Of a DNA stretch of 64,000 nucleotides, positions 46,608 to 56,789 are shown in pieces. Made by a program: the position numbers and the translations under genes. Within the stretch, counting starts at the first letter, position 1; each line of letters starts with the position of its first letter. The stretch comes from Oceanobacillus halotolerans. GTDB lineage: Bacteria > Bacillota > Bacilli > Bacillales > Amphibacillaceae. Where the stretch lies: contig NZ_WIXL01000002.1 of NCBI RefSeq assembly GCF_010993955.1, forward strand, positions 1 to 64,000. The letters run 5' to 3'. A model generated the notes under the pieces. The model ran no database searches, was not told the origin of the DNA, and saw nothing but the letters and a program-made list of their open reading frames with translations.

Positions 46608-46712
46608 ATGAAAAGACAGAAAGGTCAAAAGCGGACTGAAGAGGATCGAAAAAAACGTTCTCCAAAGCCAGGAGATAAAAAAATGGATGGACCAAATCGT
46701 CCTTCTACTTAA
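46608..46712 (+). CDS. sspM: Small acid-soluble spore protein SspM
   Basis: 34 codons starting ATG at 46608, six bases after a perfect AAGGAGG. Lys/Arg-rich and ending in GPNRPST, exactly the ending of B. subtilis SspM, also 34 residues and from the same neighbourhood. A terminator follows 28 bases later. Minor SASPs are made in the forespore under sigma-G; promoter elements are not clear enough to assign. Confidence 0.9.
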   Translation: MKRQKGQKRTEEDRKKRSPKPGDKKMDGPNRPST

Positions 46713-46740
46713 TAATGAAAAAAATATGATGGCTTTCATC

Positions 46741-46778
46741 AAAAAAGGATTTGTTATTACAAAAACAAATCCTTTTTT
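46741..46778. terminator. Bidirectional terminator sspM / yppC
   Basis: AAAAAAGGATTTGTT pairs with AACAAATCCTTTTTT; it overlaps the yppC stop codon. Confidence 0.9.
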
Positions 46779-47730
46779 ATGTGAAAAGACTATTTTTCAA
46801 GTGGTAGTATGCATATAACATATTCCGTTTTTTGTAAAATCTCTTCCCTGTATCCTTATATGACTTTGGCAATGAACAAGGTTGTAACCACTTTTGTCTG
46901 ATACCCCTATAAAGATACCAATCTTTTCGAATATTATCTTGATGAGAAATAGGCGGATAAGTTGTCCGTACCATTACACGTTTTGTTAATGAGGCACCCA
47001 TGTATTTTTCATAATCACACCTTGAACCAGTATGCTCCGTTGTTACAGCAAAATCGAATATCGATTCATAATAATGAGGATGGAACAAAATCGATGCAAT
47101 TTCTTTTCCTAGTGTGATTCGGTTCGTTAGTGTTGTGAAATCTTTTACAAATCTTCCATATAAGCTATTTGATCTTGTAGGTAACAACACAGCATTCATT
47201 AATAACCAATTTTGGATGCGATATGGCATTTGAAAAAAAACTCGTTTTTGAAAGTAATTATTTTGAATAACTGGGGTTTCAATTACATTTTGTTCATTAA
47301 TAATAAGTGCAATCATTAACCTTTCTTGATCTTGGTTTTCCCAGAAATATTCCCATTCCTTAATCATGAACTGGGAAACATGAAATTTTTCTAATAAGTA
47401 AAAAAGCGGTTTATGTTGCTGTAGTGATAATTGATAAATTAGTAATTGAGGAAATGCATCTGAAAAAATAAGCCAATTTGCACGTTCATACGTCATAAAT
47501 AGCCGCTTTCGTTCTTCCTGATGAAGAATTTTATGAAATGGTGCTAATTTTAAATCTGTCATATTCCAACCAGCATTACGGGATACCAAACTCGCTAAAA
47601 AGGCCCATTTTATTTCAGGAAATAAGAGGTAAAAATGAAAATAGGCGTTTGTTCGAGAAATGTTATCTAAATTATGTCTCTTTGTTTGTTTTGTTATATA
47701 ATAAAGATAATGATGTTTCCCCTTATCCAT
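46777..47730 (-). CDS. yppC: YppC (DUF2515) protein
   Basis: 317 residues, aromatic-rich and basic, of the DUF2515 family; opening YYITKQTKRHNLDNISRT and the middle phrase NRITLGKEIASILFHP are typical. Its place beside recU and its direction are those of B. subtilis yppC. No catalytic motif or signal peptide is evident. Function unknown. Divergent from recU with 153 bases between. Confidence 0.85.
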   Translation of the reverse strand: MDKGKHHYLYYITKQTKRHNLDNISRTNAYFHFYLLFPEIKWAFLASLVSRNAGWNMTDLKLAPFHKILHQEERKRLFMTYERANWLIFSDAFPQLLIYQLSLQQHKPLFYLLEKFHVSQFMIKEWEYFWENQDQERLMIALIINEQNVIETPVIQNNYFQKRVFFQMPYRIQNWLLMNAVLLPTRSNSLYGRFVKDFTTLTNRITLGKEIASILFHPHYYESIFDFAVTTEHTGSRCDYEKYMGASLTKRVMVRTTYPPISHQDNIRKDWYLYRGIRQKWLQPCSLPKSYKDTGKRFYKKRNMLYAYYHLKNSLFT

Positions 47731-47883
47731 AAATAAACATAACCTTTCTTCATTGTTATACTAAGTTATCTTAAAGTAATTGGACTATTTTACTTTTTAC
47801 AAGAAGAGGCTATTTTATGCTTTTCGTTATTAATAATTCTTCTTTTTTTGATATGATACTGACATAAATAGGGGGAGGATCGT

Positions 47884-48471
47884 ATGAAATATCCGAATGG
47901 AAAGAAGCTTTCTTCTACTAAAGAAAAGTTAAGTTTACCAGATAATAGTTTCAGTAACCGTGGAATGTCATTAGAGGCTGACATAAATGTTACAAATAAC
48001 TATTACTTACAAACAAATAAAGCAGTTATCCATAAAAAACCGACGCCTGTACAAATTGTAAATGTAAATTATCCAAAGCGCAGTGCTGCTGTTATTACAG
48101 AGGCATACTTTAAGCAAGCATCAACTACTGATTATAATGGTATTTACCGAAATAAATATATTGATTTTGAGGCAAAAGAAACAAATCATAAAACACGCTT
48201 TCCGTTAGCAAATATCCATAATCATCAAATAGAACACTTAGATGCAATTATTCAACAAGGGGGAATCGGATTTATTATTATTCGATTTACCGCTCATCAA
48301 GAAACCTATTTTATGAAAGCAAAGCAACTTTTTCGCTATTGGAACGACAAATTAAATGGTGGACGAAAATCAATACCATATGATGCTGTAAAAAGTGAGT
48401 GTTATGAGATACCATTTCATTATTACAAACGAGTTGATTATATATCTATTATCGATAAGCTTTATTTTTAG
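47884..48471 (+). CDS. recU: Holliday junction resolvase RecU
   Basis: 195 residues of the RecU (PrfA) nuclease fold. NRGMSLEADIN opening and the active-site cluster with D/E residues in TDYNGIYRNKYIDFEAKET are conserved. It cleaves four-way junctions in recombination and chromosome segregation and modulates RecA. GGGGGAGG precedes the ATG. Only 16 bases before ponA; the recU-ponA operon is standard in Bacillus. Confidence 0.96.
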   Translation: MKYPNGKKLSSTKEKLSLPDNSFSNRGMSLEADINVTNNYYLQTNKAVIHKKPTPVQIVNVNYPKRSAAVITEAYFKQASTTDYNGIYRNKYIDFEAKETNHKTRFPLANIHNHQIEHLDAIIQQGGIGFIIIRFTAHQETYFMKAKQLFRYWNDKLNGGRKSIPYDAVKSECYEIPFHYYKRVDYISIIDKLYF

Positions 48472-48487
48472 AACGGAGGAATGACCT

Positions 48488-51157
48488 ATGGCAGACAGTA
48501 GCCGGTCTCGAACTGCTCGAAGAAGACAACAAAAAGCAAAAAGGAAGCCATTATGGAAAAAAATAATATACACTATTTTAATCATATCGCTCACCATTTT
48601 CATCGGTGTAGGAGCATTATTCACATATTATATTGCAACTGCACCTGAAATTGATGCTTCCAAATTATCTGACCCTCTATCATCGACAATACTTGATAAA
48701 GATGGGGAACCAGTTGCCAATTTAGGAGCAGAACGTACAAAAGTTTCATATGAAGACTTGCCTCAAATACTTATTGACGCAGTTACAGCTACTGAAGACG
48801 CCCGATTCTTTGAACATTCAGGAATTGATATATGGCGTATCGGTGGTGCAGTCCTTGCAAATATTACGAATGGATTTGGTTCTGAAGGAGCTAGTACCAT
48901 TACACAGCAAGTGGTGGAAAAATCCTTCTTATCACCAGAGAAGAAAATTAGTTTGAAAGTACAAGAACAATGGCTAGCACTTAAGCTAGAACGAGAATAC
49001 ACAAAAGAAGAAATATTAGAGATGTATTTAAATAAAATTTTCTATGGAAATAATTCATGGGGTGTTGCTAGAGCAGCTGAGAACTACTTTGGTAAAACCG
49101 ATTTGCAGGAGTTAACACTTGCAGAAGCGGCTATACTTGCTGGATTACCACAGCGCCCAACTGCCTATAACCCTTTTGAAAACCCTGATTTAACGAAAGA
49201 GAGAATGAATACTGTACTCAATTTAATGGTGCGTCATGATAAAATTACCGAAGAAGAGGCTGATGAAGCTAGAGAAGTAGATATTCCATCATTACTCACC
49301 GACAATCGAGCCAAATCAACACCCTATACTGGTTTTCTCCAACAAGTACGAAAAGAGGTTATTGAAAAAGTAGATGGTGCTGATATTTATACAGATGGTC
49401 TAACTATCCATACTACATTAGATACAAGCATTCAGGAACATGTGGAATTTTTACTTTCCGATAGTGAAGATAACCCTATTGATTTTCAGGATGAGGGTGT
49501 GCAAGCTGGAATGGTTGTGTTGGATACCAATAATGGTGCAATACGGGCTATTGGTGGTGCGCGTGGTGGACTGGAAAATGATGGCTGGAATTATGCTATT
49601 GATGGTGATGGTCATCAACCCGGTTCGACTTTCAAGCCAATTGTTGCTTATGGTCCAGCAATTGAATACAATAAATGGTCAACTTATCACCAAATTAATG
49701 ATGATAAACCATATGAAGTTGCTGGCACGGATTCTGTAATACGTAACTGGAACCGACAATATGGTGGATGGATGACTGCTCGCCATGCATTAAATCAATC
49801 GCTAAACGTTCCTGCTGTGAAAACATTAGAGGAAACTGGCTATCAAAATGCAAAAGAATTTGCTGAGGGCTTAGGCATCACATTTGCTGAGGACACGATT
49901 ACGATACGTGATGCCATTGGTGGAACGAGTACAAATGCTACCCCACTTGCTGTAGCTGGGGCATTTCGCGCGTTTGGTAATGAAGGGATTTACAACGAGC
50001 CATATGCGGTAACGAAAGTAGAATTCCCAGAAACGGGTGAAGTTGTCGAATTAACACCAGAACCAACGGCTGTTATGTCAGACTATACAGCTTACATGAT
50101 CACCGATATGTTAAGAACAGTTATGACACAAGGTACTGGAACAGAAGCAAATGTCCCAGGTCTCCCTATTGCTGGTAAAACAGGAACAACTAACTTAGAG
50201 GATGTGGAAGGAAGTCCTGACTCATGGCTTAGTGGATATACGCCAAACTATACGATTTCTATTTGGACTGGATATGGAGAAGAACGAAATCCATTACCAA
50301 CAACTAAGATTCCACATGCAATATTTAAAAATACAATGGATACAATCCATGAAGGCATTGAAACTGCTGATTTTGAACGGCCTGATTCAGTTGTCGAAGT
50401 TGAAGTTGAAAAAGGGTCCCGTCCAGCTAAATTACCAAGTGAATTTACACCTAGTTCTGAACGAGTAACCGAATTATTTGTTAAAGGAACAGAGCCAAGT
50501 GATACATCTGAAAGATTTGATCAGCTAGATCCTGTGGAAAGCCTAAGCGCAGAATATAGTGATGATGAGGAAACCATACAAGTCAATTGGGAATATAGTG
50601 GTGATGAAGATGTATCCTTTGAAATTAGTTCAAGTGAAGATGGAGGGCAAATGCAAGTCCTATCAACAACTGAAGATACTACAATGGAAATATCAGAAAT
50701 AACACCTGGTGTATCCTATGACATTCAAGTTATTGCAATAAGTAACGAAGATGAAAATGTCACGAGTGAACCAGCAACTACAACTGTAAATGTTCCTGAG
50801 GAAAATGAGGAAGATGAAGAAGACAGGGAAGATGAAGGAGCAAACATACCTGGGGTTGAAAATTTAAATGCGGTTCTAGATGGTACCATCATTGATGTTA
50901 CATGGGACTATAACGGACCTCCTGCATCATTTGAAGTCTATGTGACACCAAATGAACAAACTGAAATTATAGAGGCAAATGGTATCGAAATTGCTAACCT
51001 TTCCCTAGGAGAGACCTATACCATTACCATAACACCTATTGGCCAAAATGGTGCCAATGAAGATGTACGTGGTGATCCAAGAGAGGTTATAGTTGAAACA
51101 TTTGCCGAAGATAATAATGATGAGGATAATAACGAGGAAGTAGAAGAAGATGAATAA
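48488..51157 (+). CDS. ponA: Class A penicillin-binding protein 1A/1B
   Basis: 889 residues: short basic cytoplasmic tail, one transmembrane helix (about 28-50), GT51 glycosyltransferase (about 60-245, with ATEDARFFEHSG and STITQQVVEKS), and transpeptidase with S380 in PGSTFKP, SLN, and K564-T-G. Beyond the enzyme lie two fibronectin type III-like domains (about 680-770 and 795-870) and a tail almost all Asp/Glu/Asn. B. subtilis PonA carries one such domain and an Asn-rich tail; here the extension is much more acidic, in keeping with life at high salt. GGAGG precedes the ATG. Partner regulator gpsB is in this window. Confidence 0.96.
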   Translation: MADSSRSRTARRRQQKAKRKPLWKKIIYTILIISLTIFIGVGALFTYYIATAPEIDASKLSDPLSSTILDKDGEPVANLGAERTKVSYEDLPQILIDAVTATEDARFFEHSGIDIWRIGGAVLANITNGFGSEGASTITQQVVEKSFLSPEKKISLKVQEQWLALKLEREYTKEEILEMYLNKIFYGNNSWGVARAAENYFGKTDLQELTLAEAAILAGLPQRPTAYNPFENPDLTKERMNTVLNLMVRHDKITEEEADEAREVDIPSLLTDNRAKSTPYTGFLQQVRKEVIEKVDGADIYTDGLTIHTTLDTSIQEHVEFLLSDSEDNPIDFQDEGVQAGMVVLDTNNGAIRAIGGARGGLENDGWNYAIDGDGHQPGSTFKPIVAYGPAIEYNKWSTYHQINDDKPYEVAGTDSVIRNWNRQYGGWMTARHALNQSLNVPAVKTLEETGYQNAKEFAEGLGITFAEDTITIRDAIGGTSTNATPLAVAGAFRAFGNEGIYNEPYAVTKVEFPETGEVVELTPEPTAVMSDYTAYMITDMLRTVMTQGTGTEANVPGLPIAGKTGTTNLEDVEGSPDSWLSGYTPNYTISIWTGYGEERNPLPTTKIPHAIFKNTMDTIHEGIETADFERPDSVVEVEVEKGSRPAKLPSEFTPSSERVTELFVKGTEPSDTSERFDQLDPVESLSAEYSDDEETIQVNWEYSGDEDVSFEISSSEDGGQMQVLSTTEDTTMEISEITPGVSYDIQVIAISNEDENVTSEPATTTVNVPEENEEDEEDREDEGANIPGVENLNAVLDGTIIDVTWDYNGPPASFEVYVTPNEQTEIIEANGIEIANLSLGETYTITITPIGQNGANEDVRGDPREVIVETFAEDNNDEDNNEEVEEDE

Positions 51158-51166
51158 GTTCAAACG

Positions 51167-51199
51167 AAAAGGCGTCCACAAATATGGGCGCCTTTTTTT
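51167..51199. terminator. Terminator between ponA and nth
   Basis: AAAAGGCG / CGCCTTTTTTT stem with flanking A/T runs serving both convergent genes. Confidence 0.85.
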
Positions 51200-51211
51200 C
51201 GTATTGTCCTC

Positions 51212-51868
51212 TTATATTTTCTCAAGTTTTTTCATCCGTTTTTGGCCTTCTCGACATAAATCAAGCAATGGACATTCTGGACATTCTGGATTTCTAGCTT
51301 TACAGTGATATCGTCCAAAAAAGATCATTCGGTGATGAGTATCAGCCCATTCATCTTTAGGGACCTTTTTCATTAACGTTTTTTCAACTTCTAAAACAGA
51401 ATCTTTCCATCTGCAAATTCCTAATCGTTTAGAAACTCGCTCTACATGTGTATCTACAGCAATAGCTGGTTCACGAAATGCAACAGATGCAACCACATTC
51501 GCTGTCTTTCTCCCTACTCCTGCTAATTGCATTAATTCGTCTTTCGTACGTGGAACTTCCCCATCATATTCATCAAGAAGCACACGACATAATTTCCGTA
51601 TATTTTTTGCTTTATTTCGATACAAGCCAATTGATCTAATATCTTGCTGTAATTCTTCTAAAGATACTGCTAGATAATCTTCTGGGGTTTGATACTTTTC
51701 AAATAAACTAGCCGTCACTTTATTCACTAAGACATCTGTACATTGAGCTGAGAGTAATACAGCAATCACTAGCTCAAAAGGGTTGCGATGGTTTAATTCG
51801 CATTGTGCATGCGGAAACATTTCTTTCATGACATCTAAACAGTGTCTAACCTGTATTTTTGTTAACAT
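51212..51868 (-). CDS. nth: Endonuclease III
   Basis: 218-residue DNA glycosylase/AP lyase removing oxidised pyrimidines. Helix-hairpin-helix LAGVGRKTANVV carries the catalytic lysine, VDTHVERV the catalytic aspartate, and the [4Fe-4S] loop is C-x6-C-x2-C-x5-C near the C-terminus. It begins five bases after dnaD, as in B. subtilis. ypoC, which follows nth there, is absent. Confidence 0.96.
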   Translation of the reverse strand: MLTKIQVRHCLDVMKEMFPHAQCELNHRNPFELVIAVLLSAQCTDVLVNKVTASLFEKYQTPEDYLAVSLEELQQDIRSIGLYRNKAKNIRKLCRVLLDEYDGEVPRTKDELMQLAGVGRKTANVVASVAFREPAIAVDTHVERVSKRLGICRWKDSVLEVEKTLMKKVPKDEWADTHHRMIFFGRYHCKARNPECPECPLLDLCREGQKRMKKLEKI

Positions 51869-51872
51869 TTTA

Positions 51873-52559
51873 TTACTCTTCTCCCTCTAACCAATTATAA
51901 TAAAACGAAGTGTCACGCTTTTTAGCATTTTCTTCCGTATACCGTGTTTGTTTTTGATGGAATCCTTTACTTGCATTACGTGCTTGTTCAACTGTTTGAA
52001 CACCTTTCTTTTTCCATTCTCTGAGAATTCGATCCAAATATTTAAAATTTAATTTTCCCATTAACACAGATTCACGAAGTGCAGCTTTAATTAACGCTGG
52101 TGATTGTTGATCTTCATCCAGCCAGACATTTATTGTTTCAATCTCAAAAGGAGAAAGTGGTCTACCAAACTCTTGTTCAAATAAAAGAAATAAGCTGCCT
52201 TCCCCTCCTGTATTCTCATTAGATGTTTGCCTTTTTGTATATAATTTTTCAAACAGTGGTTCAAGACTATAGGATTCACTTATTTGTTGATCTTCATTTT
52301 CATTTTGTTCAATCGTTAGAACACCTTTTTGGATAAGGTAACGTAACATACTCGCACATTCTTTTTCATCCATGGTTACATAAGATGCAAGTTGATCAGG
52401 TGTAGGGAACTCAATGTTTTTTAATAAAAAACGGTAAATTTGTATGATTAGCATAACTTCTTTTTCATTTAAATCGAGACTTTTATAAGAAGTTAGCAAT
52501 TTGGTAGGTATAGACATTTGGTCTAAAATAATTTGTTCAAAAGAAGCGAATTTCGACAT
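51873..52559 (-). CDS. dnaD: Primosome protein DnaD
   Basis: 228 residues: winged-helix N-terminal DDBH1 domain (about 10-95) and C-terminal DDBH2 domain (about 125-195, with FEQEFGRPLSPFEIETI). It remodels DNA and helps load DnaB at oriC and restart sites. A basic, disordered tail follows. The start has AGGTGTTCC upstream. Between asnS and dnaD lies the 1.1-kb repeat region, which would split an operon that is continuous in B. subtilis. Confidence 0.94.
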   Translation of the reverse strand: MSKFASFEQIILDQMSIPTKLLTSYKSLDLNEKEVMLIIQIYRFLLKNIEFPTPDQLASYVTMDEKECASMLRYLIQKGVLTIEQNENEDQQISESYSLEPLFEKLYTKRQTSNENTGGEGSLFLLFEQEFGRPLSPFEIETINVWLDEDQQSPALIKAALRESVLMGKLNFKYLDRILREWKKKGVQTVEQARNASKGFHQKQTRYTEENAKKRDTSFYYNWLEGEE

Positions 52560-52649
52560 TTAGGAACACCTCTACTATAGTATAGCATGAAATAAGCAAT
52601 GGTTATAAAACAATGGTCTTCCCTTCTATTGGTTATCCATTAATTATTA

Positions 52650-53520
52650 TTTGATGGCTGTTTTCTAAAAATTTGTCGCCTTTTCACATATAAATTTCAT
52701 TGAATAATAGATGTATTAAGCGCAATAGTTTTATCTATGAATACCGCTACGGAAATACACTACGCTTTCCGCGGGTGGCTGTTGAGCCTCCTCGTGCTAC
52801 TGCACTGCGGGGTCTCACCTATGCCTCTTTTCCCGCAGGAGTCTCCATGTATTTCCTCCACTAGTGACATGCATTTTTGGTCTATATCATTATTGATGGT
52901 AATACGATGTAATGGGTCGAATTTCAATATAATTATATACTCCGCATCATATCTTCTTACTTGTTAGTAAAATTATTCCAAGCAGCGGAAAATACGAGAC
53001 TCCTACAGGAAAAGGAACAGTCTGAAGACCCCACAGCGAGCGTACTTTGCTCGCGATGTCTAACTTCGACGGACAGGACGTCCTAGTGCCGATAGACATA
53101 AGGACGTGGCGTTTTCATCGGCCAGCGCCTACCCCCTCGAGGTCTTAAGTCAATCCTCTCTGTGGCACAAAACGCCACGCCGAGGCTTGGCTTAAGCTTG
53201 GCAGATAAGAAACAAAACATTCTTACTGCATAAGTGCAACTGAGGCTTTCGCCATAAGAACTTGGCGAAAAGCCTAGTTTTCTAATCGGGTGTGACCAAG
53301 GCGCTTACGTTTTCTATGAGGAGGCTGAGGCGTTCCCCGAGGGAAAGAAAACACTGTGAAAACGACCGTTGGGAGTTTAAACAGATGTTGCCCTTGTGCC
53401 CATGGTGAAAGCGAGTGTTTTCCGCTGCGATGGTTGAACACACATTCAATAAAGGATGATAAAAAAGCATGAAAAAAACTACTGCGTATAATATAGATGT
53501 TGCGACGTTAAAAAAAACAT
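52650..53520 (+). repeat. Inverted-repeat element copy D (near complete, longest)
   Basis: About 870 bases between dnaD and asnS. Left arm: ATGAATACCGCTACGGAAAT, CGCTTTCCGCGGG; right arm at 53395-53500 pairs with it. Middle pieces GGGGTCTCACC and GCAGGAGTCTCCATG pair with GAGACTCCTACAGG and GAAGACCCC; the core runs 53125-53310. It carries the 60-base block shared with copy A. Core hairpin is GGCTTTCGCC / GGCGAAAAGCC with loop ATAAGAACTT, differing from A and C. No gene inside. Confidence 0.85.
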
Positions 53521-53600
53521 GGAATACGAGAAGACCCTATTTGATAAAAGCAAACTGACAGATGGGAATCGACAGCGTTACGTCATAGTATAAGTTTATA

Positions 53601-53636
53601 AAAAAATCCCCTGTACAAGACGACAAGGGATTTTTA
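53601..53636 (-). terminator. Terminator of asnS
   Basis: AAAAATCCC / GGGATTTTT stem on the minus strand with T-rich tail, 20 bases after the stop. Confidence 0.85.
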
Positions 53637-53654
53637 CCGTAAGCATATAATATA

Positions 53655-54947
53655 TTATGGGTATAGTCGATTCAATAACCGTGGGAATGGTATTGTTTCG
53701 CGTACATGATCCACACCCGCTAACCATGCTACCGTACGTTCTAATCCAAGACCAAACCCGGAATGTGGTACACTTCCATATTTACTTAATTCCAAATACC
53801 ACTCATAGGCTTGTCCAGTTAATCCATGTTCTTCATAACGCTGTTTCATTAACTCTAAGTCATCAATCCGCTGAGAACCACCAATAATTTCACCATATCC
53901 TTCAGGTGCAATTAGGTCTGCACATAATACTACTTCTTCTCTTTCTGGATGTGGTTTCATATAGAATGCTTTAATATCTTTTGGATAGTTGATAATAAAA
54001 ACTGGTTTATCAAAAGACTCCGCGATCGCTGTTTCATGTGGGGCACCAAAGTCCTCACCCCACTCTATATCAGTAAATCCTTTTTCTTTTAACAGATCAA
54101 TCGCGTCATCATACGATATCCGTGGGAATGGAGCTTTTATTTGCTCTAGTTTTGCCGTATCTCTTTCCAAAATATTAAGTTCAAGACGACAATTTTCTAG
54201 AACTGACTGTACCACAAACGATACATATTGTTCTTGAATTTCTAAGCTTTCCTCGTGATTGACAAATGCCATTTCTGGTTCAATCATCCAAAATTCAATT
54301 AAATGTCTTCTTGTTTTTGACTTTTCTGCTCGAAATGTTGGACCGAATGAGAATACTTTACCAAAGGCCATTGCGGCAGCTTCCATATATAGTTGTCCAC
54401 TTTGCGATAAATAAGCCTCTTCATCGAAGTACTTAGTATGGAACAATTCCGTTGTACCTTCAGCAGATGAACCCGTTAAAATTGGTGGATCAATTTTTAC
54501 ATACCCATTATCATTAAAGAATTGATAAGTAGCCCGAATGATTTCATTCCTTATTTTCATCACAGCATGCTGTTTTTTAGAACGTAACCAGAGATGGCGG
54601 TGATCCATCAAAAACTCTGTACCATGTTCTTTTGGCGTGATTGGATAATCCACTGCCTCATGAATTAACTCAATATCATTTACTTGCATTTCAAACCCTA
54701 AAGGCGAACGTTTGTCCTCTACTATTGTTCCTGTTATATACATAGAGGATTCTTGTGTCATATCTTTTGCTAATTGAAAAACTTCTTCTGATACGTCATT
54801 TTTCGCTACAACAGCTTGCATAAAACCTGTGCCATCACGTAATTGTAAAAAGGCAATTTTTCCACTGGAACGTTTATTTGCTAGCCAAGCACCAATGGTA
54901 ACTACTTCTCCTTCATGTTTCTTAACTTCAGATATTGTTGTTTTCAA
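53655..54947 (-). CDS. asnS: Asparagine-tRNA ligase
   Basis: 430 residues, exactly the length of B. subtilis AsnS: N-terminal OB-fold anticodon-binding domain ([21 protein letters not shown]) and a class II catalytic domain with motif 2 ([16 protein letters not shown]) and motif 3 ([13 protein letters not shown]). Start TTG at 54947 giving MKTTISEV, as in the family; GGAGG is eight bases upstream, whereas the ATG two codons before is too close to it. Downstream of aspB. Confidence 0.96.
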   Translation of the reverse strand: MKTTISEVKKHEGEVVTIGAWLANKRSSGKIAFLQLRDGTGFMQAVVAKNDVSEEVFQLAKDMTQESSMYITGTIVEDKRSPLGFEMQVNDIELIHEAVDYPITPKEHGTEFLMDHRHLWLRSKKQHAVMKIRNEIIRATYQFFNDNGYVKIDPPILTGSSAEGTTELFHTKYFDEEAYLSQSGQLYMEAAAMAFGKVFSFGPTFRAEKSKTRRHLIEFWMIEPEMAFVNHEESLEIQEQYVSFVVQSVLENCRLELNILERDTAKLEQIKAPFPRISYDDAIDLLKEKGFTDIEWGEDFGAPHETAIAESFDKPVFIINYPKDIKAFYMKPHPEREEVVLCADLIAPEGYGEIIGGSQRIDDLELMKQRYEEHGLTGQAYEWYLELSKYGSVPHSGFGLGLERTVAWLAGVDHVRETIPFPRLLNRLYP

Positions 54948-54972
54948 AATCATTACCTCCATCTAACTACTA

Positions 54973-56157
54973 TTAAGATTGATGATTTGATACAAAACGT
55001 TTTATTCGTTTTGCTGCTTCTGTTAACGCTTCGATTGATGTTGCATACGATAACCGAACATTATTTGATGCGCCAAAGCCAGAACCTGGAACTAAGGCAA
55101 CTTTTTCTTCTTCTAGAATTGCTTTCACCCAATCATCAACATTTGAAAATCCGTTTGCATTAACAGCTTCTGTTACATTTGGGAATAGATAAAAAGCACC
55201 TTTTGGTTTTTCACAGGTGATACCAGGTACATCAATAATTAAATCATATAATGTATCCAGTCGTTTAGAAAAATCGTTTCGCATTTCAATTGTTGGGTCT
55301 TCCTCAGCTTGATAGGCGGCTAAGGCAGCATATTGTGCTATCGTTGTTGGATTAGAAGTTGAATGGGAAGCTAAGTTGGTCATTGCCTTAATAATTTCTT
55401 GATTACCAGCAGCATAACCAATTCGCCAACCAGTCATAGCATGTGACTTAGATACCCCATTAATAATAACCGTTTGCTCTTTTAGTTCTGGTGAAATTTG
55501 AGCAATGGAAATATGTTTATCGTTCGTATAGATCAGTTTTTCGTATATTTCATCTGACACAATGATAGTGTCATGTTTTAAGCAAATCTTCCCAAGTTCC
55601 TCTAATTCTTCTTTTGAATACATCATTCCTGTTGGATTACTTGGTGAGTTAATAATAACTGCTTTGGTCTTTGAAGTAATTGCTGCCTCCAATTGAGCTG
55701 GTGTTAGTTTAAAGCTATTTTGCTCTTTTGCTTCAACAAATACAGGATTTCCTCCTGCTAACTTAATCTGTTCAGGATAGCTAACCCAGTATGGTGTAGG
55801 AACAATGACTTCATCTCCCTCATTTAAAAGGACTTGAAATAAGGTAAATAAGGCATGCTTAGCACCTGTAGTAACAACAATTTCCTCTGGGGTAAACGTT
55901 AAGTTGTTATCACGCTTAAACTTATCAACAATTGTCTCCCGTAATGGAACTATTCCTCCTGCAGCTGTATATTTAGTCATTCCTTCATCCATAGCTTTTT
56001 TTGCTGCTTTTAGAATATACTCAGGCGTATTAAAATCTGGCTCACCAGCACCTAACCCAATAACATCATGACCTTGTTCTTTCAATTGCTTTGCTTTAGC
56101 AGTAATTGCTAACGTGGAGGATGGCGTAAGCGTTTTTACCCGATTTGCTAATTCCAT
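54973..56157 (-). CDS. aspB: Aspartate aminotransferase, type Ib
   Basis: 394-residue PLP enzyme interconverting aspartate and oxaloacetate with glutamate/2-oxoglutarate. PLP lysine K237 in VSKSHAMTGWRIGY; N-P-T-G motif at 174-177; RLSYATS near the end binds the substrate carboxylate. ATG at 56157 is chosen (AAAGG nine bases upstream; length as B. subtilis, 393). In the same unit as asnS, linking aspartate supply with Asn-tRNA charging. Confidence 0.95.
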   Translation of the reverse strand: MELANRVKTLTPSSTLAITAKAKQLKEQGHDVIGLGAGEPDFNTPEYILKAAKKAMDEGMTKYTAAGGIVPLRETIVDKFKRDNNLTFTPEEIVVTTGAKHALFTLFQVLLNEGDEVIVPTPYWVSYPEQIKLAGGNPVFVEAKEQNSFKLTPAQLEAAITSKTKAVIINSPSNPTGMMYSKEELEELGKICLKHDTIIVSDEIYEKLIYTNDKHISIAQISPELKEQTVIINGVSKSHAMTGWRIGYAAGNQEIIKAMTNLASHSTSNPTTIAQYAALAAYQAEEDPTIEMRNDFSKRLDTLYDLIIDVPGITCEKPKGAFYLFPNVTEAVNANGFSNVDDWVKAILEEEKVALVPGSGFGASNNVRLSYATSIEALTEAAKRIKRFVSNHQS

Positions 56158-56171
56158 TATTTTCATCCTTT

Positions 56172-56693
56172 CTATTCAAAAGTTTGTTTGAAGCGTAACT
56201 GTTCATATTGAGAGCCATCGTACATGGATATATAATCCAATACATACCGGTCTTTCTCATCTCTATATGTTAATTCCCATAGAGGCCTTTCATTTATCAT
56301 CGCTGGGCTTATCTTTATGAATTCACACTCATCACAAGTTTGACTCCATTCATCTACCGCTTGCTTTTCTGATATAATTTCATCTTGATCAATTAGTACT
56401 ATATCTTTTTGATCATTGTCTAGATTCAGAAATGCGATTTGTTCTTGAGTATCGTCTGTACTTCCAAATAAAATATGGTAAGCTTCTTTTCCTTGAAAAT
56501 TTTTAATGGTATCAATTTGCTGGAGGGTTGTTTCACGAATCACTATTTCCTCTGAATTAGAAAAACCTGTTGTACGTTGTTCCTGGACAATCTGATATAA
56601 ATAATAGCTGTACACCAATAATGCAATCATACAAATAGTGATTACGGCTATACTCCATTTCAACCACGTTGGAAATAAATTTAATTTTTTCAT
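56172..56693 (-). CDS. ypmB: YpmB (DUF5590/PepSY-like) protein
   Basis: 173 residues: one N-terminal transmembrane helix (about 13-35) and an external part with PepSY-like folds (KEAYHILFGS..., RPLWELTYRDEKDRYVLDYISMYDG). Same place as B. subtilis ypmB, upstream of aspB. Function unknown. GAGG before tandem ATG codons. Probably heads the ypmB-aspB-asnS unit. Confidence 0.88.
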   Translation of the reverse strand: MKKLNLFPTWLKWSIAVITICMIALLVYSYYLYQIVQEQRTTGFSNSEEIVIRETTLQQIDTIKNFQGKEAYHILFGSTDDTQEQIAFLNLDNDQKDIVLIDQDEIISEKQAVDEWSQTCDECEFIKISPAMINERPLWELTYRDEKDRYVLDYISMYDGSQYEQLRFKQTFE

Positions 56694-56705
56694 CATAACC
56701 TCGAT

Positions 56706-56789
56706 TTAGGTGGGATCCTTGACTTCACATTTTAAAAACTTATATGTATTTACCTGTTGTCTCAGTGTGATTGAAAGGCTCATATCCAT
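56706..56789 (-). CDS. Possible 27-residue leader ORF before ypmB
   Basis: ATG at 56789, six bases after GGAGGG, then 27 codons to TAA at 56706, twelve bases before ypmB. The peptide (start MDMSLSITLRQQ) resembles nothing I know and is not YpmA, which B. subtilis has here (about 56 residues). It could be a real micropeptide, a translation-coupling leader or a remnant. Confidence 0.45.
   Translation of the reverse strand: MDMSLSITLRQQVNTYKFLKCEVKDPT

Noticed and set aside
53531-53654. T-box or other riboswitch around asnS/aspB
   Set aside because: asnS and aspB are downstream of ypmB; no T-box sequence or specifier-stem pattern is seen near either gene or in the ypmB leader.
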